NCBI GenBank assembly: GCA_020426085.1
Contig: JAGQQP010000217.1
Span: 1-6,972 of the forward strand
Source of the DNA: Planctomycetaceae bacterium
GTDB taxonomy: Bacteria; Planctomycetota; Planctomycetia; Planctomycetales; Planctomycetaceae
Reading direction: 5' to 3'
DNA length: 6,972 nt
The notes under the pieces are model-generated. The model was given only the letters and a program-made list of their open reading frames with translations. It was not told where the DNA came from and did not search any database. How positions within the stretch are numbered: the stretch's first letter is position 1; the number at the start of each line of letters is the position of its first letter. The translations under genes were made by a program, and so were the position numbers. Below are positions 1-6,383 of the stretch, piece by piece.

Positions 1-1
1 A

Positions 2-1960
2 ACAGATGACAAAGCGGACGAAAAAGCAGGGACGGAAGCAGTGGTCCTGCTTTCACGAGGAGCGGAAGTTTTACCGGCAAAAATCCTGTCTTCCAAAGCA
101 ACCGCTGAATCTGTTGAATTCGACGAAAGCCTGATCAATGAGGGTGAAGAAGTCATCCGCTTGAATTTTGAAGGCAATCTTAACAAGGGAGCGATCCTGG
201 GAAATATTTCTTTTAATGGTGAAAACTGTGTGCCCGCCCTGATGTTGCCGACGCTCGAAAAAGATTTTTCAAAAATCAAGGAGCCGTTTCCAGCACCCGG
301 GTTTCAGGAATTTATCCAGGCAATGCAGACTGAAGATCCTTTCAAGAGTCTGAATGAGTTAACCAAAGACGAGCGTATGAAAACCGTTCCGGTGGCTCTG
401 GATGCTTACACGCGTCTGATTGCCGTTGCCCTCAGTCAGAAAAAAGATTCGAAAACCGTTGAAGAAATCGTCAATCGCTACATTGAAACAGCTGCCATCT
501 GGGGAAAACGACTGCAGGTCAATGCCATGGTCAGTTCAGGCTCCATGCTGGCACGTAGTGAAACGGATGCGAGTATTGCTACCCAATACCTGGATGAAGC
601 TCAAAAAGCCATCAAGGAGGGGGTCAGCACACTCAAAGGCTGGGATCTGGAAATTGCATTGGCCAAAGCCCGTGTGGGCCTCAAATCTGACAATCCGGAA
701 CAGATCAAGGCAGCCGGTAAACTGCTGCAGGAAGAAGTCACTAAACACCCTCAAGATCGTGAACTGCTGACAGAACTGGTCAGCTATGAAAAGTCACATG
801 GGAGTATCGATAAAGCCATCGAACATCTGGGAATCCTGGCCGGTTCGCCACTCTCTTTTCGCGAACGTCAATTGATTGCTGCTTCGCAGCAGAGTCCGGA
901 TCTCGTCAAATTTGAAAATCCGAAGGATACATTAACAGCACTCTGGAAAAAGAAACATGGTTCAACAGAGGGGCTGGATGAATATCTTACCAAATCTTTC
1001 CGTCGTTACCTGGATAGTATGGTTTCCAAGAAAGCCAAAGAAGTAGATCTGAAGAAAGGAAACCGTGTTTCTCTGATTGAATTATTCACCGGAGCATCCT
1101 GCCCCCCCTGTGTGGCCGCCGATCTGGCAACGGGTGTGATTGAATCATCGTTCCCGCATTCCAAGGTCATCGTTCTACGGTACCACCAGCACATTCCTGC
1201 CCCTGATCCCCTGACCAATACTGATTCAGAAGCCCGGTTCATCCTGTACAATCATGGGGGAACCCCTTCAACAAATCTGAATGGCCAGTCGGTTTCAGGA
1301 GTCGCCGGCGGAGTTGAACAGGTCGAATCATCCTATAATCAGCTGCTTGAGGCTTTGATTCCTGCACTCTCAGAAAACACCGATGTCAAAATCGAACTGT
1401 CGGCAGTTGCCAAAGATGGAAATCTGGTATTGAAAGCGAATGCCACCGGTACCAAGGACATCAAAGAACCGCTTCGCCTGGTAGCAGTCCTCGCGGAAGA
1501 AGAACTGACATTCGAGGCCCCCAATGGAATTAACATCCATGACATGATTGTCCGTTCCATGTTGAGGGAACCAAACGGTTTTCCCGCCGTTGATGGAAAA
1601 CTGACATTGGACAAAACCATTCCTCTGAATGAATTCAAAGGCCGAATCACAGATTATCTTTCTGCCTTTGAAGAAAAATCAGGCGCCAACTTCACTGGTG
1701 CACCACTGGGGCTGGAGCATCTGGAATTTGTCGTCTTCGTACAAGGCGAGCTTTCGAAAGATATCTTCCAGGTCGCATCGGTTCCTGTAACAGGCATGAT
1801 TGAATTCAAATCTGCTGAACCAGAGAAAGAAGCCAAACCAGAAGACAAACCGAAACCAGCCGTCAAAGCGCCGAAACCGGAAGCAAAACCGGAAGCAAAA
1901 CCGGAAGCGAAGCCGGAAGCGAAGCCGGAAGCGAAGCCGGAAGCGAAGAAAGAGAACTAA
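2..1960 (+). CDS. Partial (5' end outside window) Omp28-like protein: helical solenoid, thioredoxin-like CPPC domain, KPEA tail
   Basis: The reading frame is open from base 2 to the TAA at 1958-1960, so the true start lies upstream; the GTG at 41 is only the first start codon in the window. Residue numbers here count from that GTG. Residues 1-70 look beta-rich. Residues about 95-300 are alpha-helical and TPR-like, with repeated A/L-rich helices. Residues about 335-450 resemble a thioredoxin fold: a beta strand ending in ELFTGASCPPC (Cys354 and Cys357) and a likely cis-proline loop GGTPS (Pro409). Residues about 450-590 form a beta-rich domain with an HDMIVRSMLREPNGFP segment, like the region after the thioredoxin domain in Omp28-related proteins. 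The tail is charged, with six KPEA repeats. The family resemblance is from motif recognition; an exported redox or envelope role is inferred. The signal peptide, if any, is not visible. The gene ends at a strong hairpin. DUF1223-type thioredoxin-like proteins are the alternative family. Confidence 0.8.
   Translation, partial: TDDKADEKAGTEAVVLLSRGAEVLPAKILSSKATAESVEFDESLINEGEEVIRLNFEGNLNKGAILGNISFNGENCVPALMLPTLEKDFSKIKEPFPAPGFQEFIQAMQTEDPFKSLNELTKDERMKTVPVALDAYTRLIAVALSQKKDSKTVEEIVNRYIETAAIWGKRLQVNAMVSSGSMLARSETDASIATQYLDEAQKAIKEGVSTLKGWDLEIALAKARVGLKSDNPEQIKAAGKLLQEEVTKHPQDRELLTELVSYEKSHGSIDKAIEHLGILAGSPLSFRERQLIAASQQSPDLVKFENPKDTLTALWKKKHGSTEGLDEYLTKSFRRYLDSMVSKKAKEVDLKKGNRVSLIELFTGASCPPCVAADLATGVIESSFPHSKVIVLRYHQHIPAPDPLTNTDSEARFILYNHGGTPSTNLNGQSVSGVAGGVEQVESSYNQLLEALIPALSENTDVKIELSAVAKDGNLVLKANATGTKDIKEPLRLVAVLAEEELTFEAPNGINIHDMIVRSMLREPNGFPAVDGKLTLDKTIPLNEFKGRITDYLSAFEEKSGANFTGAPLGLEHLEFVVFVQGELSKDIFQVASVPVTGMIEFKSAEPEKEAKPEDKPKPAVKAPKPEAKPEAKPEAKPEAKPEAKPEAKKEN
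1874..1945 (+). repeat. In-frame 12-bp tandem repeat encoding (KPEA)6
   Basis: Six uninterrupted 12-bp units each encode Lys-Pro-Glu-Ala at the C-terminus of the thioredoxin-like protein, just before KKEN-stop. The units differ only at synonymous third positions: units 1-2 use AAA/GCA, unit 3 uses AAA/GCG and units 4-6 use AAG/GCG. This pattern points to growth by slippage or unequal exchange. The tail is predicted to be extended and unstructured, as in other Lys/Pro/Glu-rich linkers. It extends a less regular EAKPEDKPKP-type stretch that begins near 1822. Confidence 0.95.
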
Positions 1961-1990
1961 CTTTTTCTCACACTGCTGATAACGGATACG

Positions 1991-2027
1991 AAAAAACAGG
2001 GCACGGATCATCCATGCCCTGTTTTTT
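1991..2027. terminator. Bidirectional rho-independent terminator between convergent genes
   Basis: Two perfect 13-bp arms (1991-2003 and 2015-2027) flank an 11-nt loop. The GC core CAGGGCA/TGCCCTG is bordered by a run of six A on the left and six T on the right, so the transcript from either strand ends in a U tract. It lies 30 bp after the stop of the left gene and 29 bp before the stop of the minus-strand gene, as expected for a shared terminator. Confidence 0.9.
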
Positions 2028-2056
2028 GTTCAAGCCACTTTCAGCCAGGAGACTGT

Positions 2057-3352
2057 TCACTCTTCTTCAGCGGGCGGTGTAGGAACCAGCTTCTCTTCCA
2101 CACTGCTGCTGTCAGATTCTTCATTAAAGACGGGCTTACCATCCAGAATCAGTTGCGTTGTCCGCGAGGGAGACGGTTCGCGGTGAATTCGGCGAAACTG
2201 GGCAGGCAGCTTCCCCATCCGGGTGTCACGCTGATCCATGATGACTCGTGCTGCTTCCCGGACTTCGGCGTCGCTTAACCGGTTCAGATTCCCCAACTGA
2301 GCCAGGGGCTCAAGAATCCGGGTTGCTTTGGCAACAGTGCTTTCCATCAGGATCACGTCGAGCAGTTCGCGTCGCATACCCTGCATCGAAGCCACCTGCT
2401 CTTTTACCCGGTCCTGCAGATCACCGAGCACTTCCAGCGTTTCCACAGCATCCACCACACGACCTGTCTCAGCCAGAAGTTTGGTCTGCATCGTCATCAG
2501 CGTCTGCAGATTCTCGTCGGCGACAGTCACGTTCAACTTTTCATCAGTTAACGTTTCCTGCAGTGATACCAGTTGCTGTGCACTTTTCTGGGCAGTTGCC
2601 AGAGGTTCTGTCTGGGCAATCAGGCTGTCCTGAAGAGCAATCATCTTCTGGCTGTTTGCACGGGCCACTTCCAACTGCTGTGACTGATCAACAATCTGCT
2701 GTTTGAACTGCAGAAATTCACTGAATGCAGCCTGAGCATCTTTGATACCGCTGGCCTGATCTCCAGCCAGCTTCTGGAGCTTCAGAATCTCATTCAGTGT
2801 GGACTGGGTCACTTTGATCTGAGCATTCTGTGAAGCCATCCGATCCTGCAGTGCCAGCATTTCATCCAGAGTACTACGGGCCTGCGAGGTGATCTCGGCC
2901 TGCTGAAGGACCTGCTTCTGGAACTCATTGATTTTCTGGATGGAAGCCAGAGCGTTTTCAGTTTGAGCAGATTCTTTATCCAGGAGAATTCTCAGATCCC
3001 GGATTTCTCCAATGGCGGACTTGGCTTCTGCCAGCTGTTTCGCCTGAGAGTTGAGAACGGTCAACAGATTATTGACCTGCCAGGCACTGGTTTTCGCACC
3101 AACCAGTTTATCCATATCCTGTTGGACTGCGACCAGTTCAGTCTGCAGGTGACCGATCTGGGTCAACATTGGTCGTGCGACCATGAAATACATACCCAAC
3201 AAACCTGTCACAACACCGACAGCAAGAATACCCCAGGTATTCTGGTAGGTCGAAATACGGGCGTTGGTATCCAATCGATATTGTCGTTCCCCTGAACTTC
3301 TCAAGGCTCTATCTCCCAGCGTGATGATTAAACATGGACGTAAAATAGGCAC
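2057..3352 (-). CDS. Membrane-anchored long helical protein with twelve 24-residue repeats
   Basis: Function not recognised. From the outermost start, GTG at 3352, it has 431 residues. A charged N-terminus is followed by one hydrophobic segment at residues about 40-59 (WGILAVGVVTGLLGMYFMVA), then by residues 66-353 made of tandem 24-residue repeats rich in Q, L, A and S and almost free of proline. A segment with NLNRLSDAEVREAARVIMDQR and a basic stretch follow, ending in an acidic PAEEE tail. The expected topology is a short cytoplasmic N-terminus, one anchor and a very long helical rod in the periplasm (inferred). The start is unsettled. GTG3352 has only a poorly spaced AGG, while the in-frame TTG at 3302-3304 (415 residues) has GGGAG eight bases upstream and drops the unconvincing first 16 residues; both keep the anchor. 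The gene is monocistronic: convergent with the thioredoxin-like gene through a shared terminator and divergent from the acetyltransferase gene. Shape suggests a structural, tethering or scaffold role, unproven. Confidence 0.88.
   Translation of the reverse strand: MPILRPCLIITLGDRALRSSGERQYRLDTNARISTYQNTWGILAVGVVTGLLGMYFMVARPMLTQIGHLQTELVAVQQDMDKLVGAKTSAWQVNNLLTVLNSQAKQLAEAKSAIGEIRDLRILLDKESAQTENALASIQKINEFQKQVLQQAEITSQARSTLDEMLALQDRMASQNAQIKVTQSTLNEILKLQKLAGDQASGIKDAQAAFSEFLQFKQQIVDQSQQLEVARANSQKMIALQDSLIAQTEPLATAQKSAQQLVSLQETLTDEKLNVTVADENLQTLMTMQTKLLAETGRVVDAVETLEVLGDLQDRVKEQVASMQGMRRELLDVILMESTVAKATRILEPLAQLGNLNRLSDAEVREAARVIMDQRDTRMGKLPAQFRRIHREPSPSRTTQLILDGKPVFNEESDSSSVEEKLVPTPPAEEE
2294..3157 (-). 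repeat. Twelve tandem 24-residue (72-bp) protein repeats
   Basis: Residues 66-353 of the minus-strand protein divide into twelve consecutive 24-residue units with no insertion or deletion between them, starting at residues 66, 90, 114, 138, 162, 186, 210, 234, 258, 282, 306 and 330. Position 4 is hydrophobic in all twelve units, position 7 in eleven and position 11 in eleven (alanine in the other). Position 8 is Gln in seven, position 14 is Gln in seven and position 21 is Ala in nine. Examples of the first eight residues are LDEMLALQ, LNEILKLQ, SQKMIALQ and LEVLGDLQ. The units at 66 and 90 are the most diverged at the N-terminal end and the unit at 330 at the C-terminal end. The copies are diverged at DNA level, so the array is old, not a recent tandem expansion. 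Confidence 0.85.
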
Positions 3353-3611
3353 ATCCTGTACGGTTTAGCCATGCATCCTTGCAAAACCATTTATGCTGTA
3401 GTACCTAATATCGCCATATTCACAAATGAAATTGCTTCTTTATTTGATAAATGCACAAACAATTCAGAAAATTTTAGTCCCCACAATAAAAATCTGATCT
3501 CGACTTCAGTAGAGTTAAATGATCACAAACTCTTTGGTATCAATAACAATCTCAGTTTCTGGTATTCGCAGTAACACACATAGAAAGTACTGGAATAGAA
3601 GGTCCCCTTTT
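3353..3611. other. AT-rich divergent intergenic region
   Basis: This spacer separates the divergent repeat-protein and acetyltransferase genes and is clearly more AT-rich than the flanking coding DNA. It should hold promoters for both directions, but no convincing paired -35/-10 set is seen. A weak minus-strand candidate is TTGTGA, a 16-bp spacer, then TACTAC, reading toward the repeat-protein gene. Small open frames here have no recognisable coding character. Confidence 0.5.
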
Positions 3612-4073
3612 ATGCTGGACATCCAAATCAATCAGGCAACCCTGGAAGACTGTGACATCATTGCCGATTTTAATATTCAGCTGGCTCTGGAAACGGAATC
3701 AAAGCAGCTGGATCGGGAACTGGTCCGAACTGGTGTATTGGAATCTCTGGGAGATGTCAGAGGGTGTCAATATTTTGTAGCCCGATATCAGAATCAGGTC
3801 GTTGGCCAGATCATGTACACTCGGGAATGGAGTGACTGGCGTAATGGTGAATTCTGGTGGTTCCAGAGTGTGTATGTCGCTCCCAGCTATCGACGTCAGG
3901 GAGTCTTTCAGCAACTGTCACAGCACGTACAGTCGCTGGCTGAATCCAATCCGGATGTCGTTGGGCTCAGACTTTATGTTGAATCAGAAAACGAACGCGC
4001 TCAATCAACTTACCGACAGCTGGGCTTCGGTTTCCCCGGCTACCAGGTAATGGAAAAAATGCTGGACCGTTGA
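3612..4073 (+). CDS. GNAT-family N-acetyltransferase
   Basis: A 153-residue single-domain protein of normal GNAT length that should transfer an acyl group from acyl-CoA, usually acetyl-CoA, to an amine. The acceptor cannot be told from sequence. The strand preceding motif A reads FWWFQSVYVAPSYRRQGVF (residues 81-99), with the CoA pyrophosphate-binding R/Q-x-x-G-x pattern at Arg94-Gly97. Motif B follows as LYVESENERAQSTYRQLGF (121-139), where the Asn and Tyr sit at the expected places for family members. The N-terminus (IQINQATLEDCDIIADF) is the usual first strand and helix. The frame is open upstream to 3519, but ATG3612 is preferred: the domain starts right after it and a GAAGG lies about nine bases upstream. 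There is no signal peptide, so it is cytoplasmic. It may be co-transcribed with the hydrolase gene 90 bp downstream, as no clear terminator lies between them. Confidence 0.9.
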   Translation: MLDIQINQATLEDCDIIADFNIQLALETESKQLDRELVRTGVLESLGDVRGCQYFVARYQNQVVGQIMYTREWSDWRNGEFWWFQSVYVAPSYRRQGVFQQLSQHVQSLAESNPDVVGLRLYVESENERAQSTYRQLGFGFPGYQVMEKMLDR

Positions 4074-4163
4074 CATCCGCATCCTGTTCACGCCATTCTG
4101 TCTGTAAACAAGTTCCTGTTTCAAACGCTGCTCACTTTCTCAAGTTAATCATCAGGTCGAACC

Positions 4164-4889
4164 ATGTCTGATACATCTGCTGCAAAAGAAATACTGCTCC
4201 ATAAACATACCCGCCGTGAATTTCGCGAACGGATGCAATCCGGTGAACTGAAAGCCTGCATTATCCCTGTGGCTGCCACCGAACAGCATCTGGAACATCT
4301 GGCAATGGAACATGACTGGCGGAGTGTGATGCTGGTAGCCACAGAAGCGGCCCGCCTGCTCTCGCCGGAAGTGATTGTAGCCCCATCGATGAATATTGGT
4401 ATCAGCGAACATCATATGCGGCACCCCGGTACCTTATCTGCTCTCCCGGGAAGCTGGTTAAGTGTTTTATTTGATACCATTCGCAGTATGCATCATGCGG
4501 GGTTTACCAATATCCTGGTATTGAATGGACATGGAGGAAACATCGCACCCTGCCTGGGTATGTGGGGGCAGTTTCAGCAACGACTTGAGATCAACCTGCA
4601 CTTCGAGTCCTACTGGAACCTGCTATCCGAAGAAGTCGCGCTGGCAAACTTGAAAACAAAACGCTGGCCGGGACACGCCCAGGAATTTGAAACGGCATTC
4701 GCGCTGGCCGCCTTCCCGGAAAATGTACGTCAGGAAGCCATGCAGGATCAGGAAGATAAAGAGCCCCTCGAAGCCACTGCAGAAGCAGGGCAAAAAATGA
4801 TTGACGAGATCGTGAAGCAGGTAGCAAAATATGTGGCCGGCATGATTGACGGGTCAAATACCGTCGAAATCCCCCCGTTTCATACCTGA
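4164..4889 (+). CDS. Creatininase-family metal-dependent amidohydrolase
   Basis: A 241-residue cytoplasmic protein of typical length for the creatininase family, whose members hydrolyse cyclic amides or related C-N bonds using two metal ions. Visible hallmarks are the strand and ligand motif IIPVAATEQH (Glu40, His42), Asp51 after a variant loop, the NIGISEHHMRHPGT region (77-90), the glycine-rich NGHGGN (121-126, ligand His123) and GHAQEFETA (170-178), with Glu174 or Glu176 as the likely last ligand. This parallels the family pattern EQHGPHLP...D, NGHGGN, HAGE-ETS, but the first loop is changed to EQHLEHLAMEHD. ATG4164 follows a CAGGT at good spacing. True creatininase, formamide hydrolases and mycofactocin MftE all belong to this family, and the sequence does not choose among them; no pathway partner is adjacent. 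It converges on the toroid-protein gene with a 29-bp gap, and a hairpin spans its stop codon. Confidence 0.88.
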   Translation: MSDTSAAKEILLHKHTRREFRERMQSGELKACIIPVAATEQHLEHLAMEHDWRSVMLVATEAARLLSPEVIVAPSMNIGISEHHMRHPGTLSALPGSWLSVLFDTIRSMHHAGFTNILVLNGHGGNIAPCLGMWGQFQQRLEINLHFESYWNLLSEEVALANLKTKRWPGHAQEFETAFALAAFPENVRQEAMQDQEDKEPLEATAEAGQKMIDEIVKQVAKYVAGMIDGSNTVEIPPFHT

Positions 4890-4903
4890 TGCATGAAACG
4901 GGG
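4873..4903. terminator. Hairpin enclosing the hydrolase stop codon, possible convergent terminator
   Basis: Perfect 11-bp arms (CCCCGTTTCAT at 4873-4883 and its complement at 4893-4903) flank a 9-nt loop that contains the TGA stop at 4887-4889. There is no U tract on either strand, so it is not a canonical intrinsic terminator. Its position between two convergent genes suggests it ends transcription or protects the 3' end of either transcript. Confidence 0.5.
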
Positions 4904-4918
4904 TCACTCGAAATCAGC

Positions 4919-6049
4919 TTATTTGGCAGGCTGACAGTAAGACAGGGCCAGTAAAGCATAAGCGGTTGCCAGGTTCGGATCTGATTCGTACCAGCGTTTC
5001 TGCTTATTCGACCAGCTGCCATTCTCCTGCTGCAGACTGGCCAGCTGCTCGATCAATTCTGCCCGCCAGTTGTGCTGAGTGCCTTCAGCATCTTTGAACT
5101 GATCCACTTTCATGGCATCCAGAGCTTTGGCAAACGTATGAAAGTAATAGAACAGCCCCATCAGTTCCATACCGGGGTTTTCTTTCAGGGTGTAATGACG
5201 TCGAATCCACTCATTGGCCGCTTTAACCCGTTTGTCATCTTCATTCACGCCAGCGTAGATCATACTCTTCAGTCCGGCATAGGTCATACTGCCGTATGAT
5301 CGCAGACCCCCATCTGGTGTTTGGCCGGCTTGAGAAGTACCACCGGCTGCCGGTGTGTAATAGAAACCGCCATCATCAACTTTGGACGCAAATGGAGTTG
5401 TATTGTACTCGGATTCCAGGTTTTGAGTTCGTGATACGAAAACCAGCGCTTTCTGAATGGCCGGATCGTCTGACTTTGCCCCTGCTTTCCGTAAAGCTTC
5501 GATCAGGTACTGAGTATTGGATAAATCCGGACGTGAGTGTCCGCCGTAACCGGCACCGCCATAAGCTGTGTCCGAACTTTCGATCCCTTCGCCTTCATCC
5601 CACTGCAAGCCGCGTAAAAATTTCTCGGCGTTCTTAATCGTACTGTCATAGCGCCCGTCTTTGTTGGCGGCATGAAACGCCATGATTGAGATACAGGTTT
5701 CGTAGTTGCGGTGGTTGCTTTTTTCATAATAGACACCGCCATCTTTCTGTATATACCCTTCCAGTCGCTTAAGTGCTTTTGCGACGACAGGATCGCTGGC
5801 GGGAACGCCGCTCTCCAGCAGCGCTGTTGTCACCAGCGCACTGATTCCGGGCACCGTCTCAGTCGTCCAGAGTCCATCTTCCAACTGACTGTTCTTAAGG
5901 AAGTTAATTCCCTGTGTCTGAATCTTTTTCAGTTCCTGCTGTCTGGCAGCAGACAGGGGTGACTCCGCTGCCTGGACGGACACAACACAAGCCATCAATA
6001 ATGCTATCATGAAGCTGGTGGGCTTCAGAATCTGGTTCTTAGCTGGCAT
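4919..6049 (-). CDS. Secreted prenyltransferase/squalene-oxidase-repeat (alpha/alpha toroid) protein
   Basis: A 376-residue exported protein. The ATG at 6047-6049 has a good GAGGAA ribosome site five bases upstream. Residues 1-28 form a signal peptide: basic start, hydrophobic core [12 protein letters not shown] and a cleavage site near VQA-AES; Cys21 makes a poor lipobox, so lipoprotein processing is less likely. The rest is about six helix-pair units, each closed by a glycine/aromatic turn: EDGLW (57-61), KDGGVYY (102-108), LQWDEGEG (148-155), DDGGFYY (225-231), PDGGLR (245-250) and NGSW (343-346). This is the toroid repeat shared by squalene-hopene cyclases, protein prenyltransferase beta subunits and complement-like folds. 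The acidic DxDD of class II cyclases is absent and the protein is much shorter than a full cyclase, so cyclase activity is not supported. Related secreted proteins are common in planctomycetes; role unknown, perhaps glycan or ligand binding. Monocistronic. Confidence 0.88.
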   Translation of the reverse strand: MPAKNQILKPTSFMIALLMACVVSVQAAESPLSAARQQELKKIQTQGINFLKNSQLEDGLWTTETVPGISALVTTALLESGVPASDPVVAKALKRLEGYIQKDGGVYYEKSNHRNYETCISIMAFHAANKDGRYDSTIKNAEKFLRGLQWDEGEGIESSDTAYGGAGYGGHSRPDLSNTQYLIEALRKAGAKSDDPAIQKALVFVSRTQNLESEYNTTPFASKVDDGGFYYTPAAGGTSQAGQTPDGGLRSYGSMTYAGLKSMIYAGVNEDDKRVKAANEWIRRHYTLKENPGMELMGLFYYFHTFAKALDAMKVDQFKDAEGTQHNWRAELIEQLASLQQENGSWSNKQKRWYESDPNLATAYALLALSYCQPAK

Positions 6050-6383
6050 TCAAGTTCCTCTTTCTTTCATAATCAACTTATGGTATTTGAACTGGGTACC
6101 ATCAATCGCGAACAGCTTCTCGGTGAAAAAGCAAAGTTTTCAAGCTTTTTCATATTTATCGAGATGATTCAAGCGGATGATACTCCACGTATTTGCCCGT
6201 CATAAACAGCTCGATTATATCCGGCGGGAAGTCGGTATGAAAACCGTGGATTTTGTGATTTGATAAAAATTCAGCTTTGTATAGCTAACCATGCTGACTA
6301 TGGCCTATAATCAATGAGCCCTACAGGGGCATCAAAGCGTTCCTGATTCACCATTTACCAGCAAGATCCAGCAGCAGTCAGTA
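6050..6383. other. Divergent intergenic region between toroid and RDD genes
   Basis: This 334-bp spacer holds no recognisable gene. It contains a 9-bp inverted repeat (6124-6132 and 6144-6152, TGAAAAAGC/GCTTTTTCA, 11-nt loop) and a consensus-like -10 toward the RDD gene. On the minus strand, TTGATG, 17 bp, then CATAAG is a weak promoter candidate for the toroid gene. A short GCCC/GGGC hairpin lies downstream of the -10 (about 6318-6330). Confidence 0.5.
6306..6311 (+). promoter_or_regulatory. Candidate -10 element (TATAAT) for the RDD gene
   Basis: A perfect TATAAT lies 72 bp upstream of the RDD start codon on the correct strand, in non-coding DNA. No good -35 hexamer is seen at 16-18 bp, and there is no TGn extension, so the call rests on the -10 alone. 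Confidence 0.35.

Noticed and set aside
1679..2011. Minus-strand open frame rich in Arg/Phe repeats
   Set aside because: It is the antisense reading of the KPEA repeat and of the preceding coding region; the repeated FR/LR pattern is a by-product of the 12-bp unit, and the frame crosses the terminator.
2248..2706. Plus-strand open frame opposite the repeat protein
   Set aside because: It overlaps the well-supported 24-residue repeat coding region and its translation, rich in Ser/Pro/Arg, has no domain features.
3328..3372. 14-codon minus-strand leader-like frame before the repeat protein (ATG with AAGGA upstream)
   Set aside because: The spacing between AAGGA and ATG is too short, the peptide has no codon pattern typical of attenuators, and such short frames occur by chance.
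3371..3574. 67-codon plus-strand open frame in the AT-rich spacer
   Set aside because: No ribosome site, low-complexity Asn/Ser-rich composition, no recognisable motif, and it lies where divergent promoters are expected.
4074..4163. Possible terminator between acetyltransferase and hydrolase genes (AAACA/TGTTT)
   Set aside because: Only 5 bp of AT-rich pairing with no U tract; too weak to call.
5503..5742. Minus-strand 79-codon frame inside the toroid gene
   Set aside because: It is an alternative frame fully inside the toroid protein gene on the same strand, without its own features.
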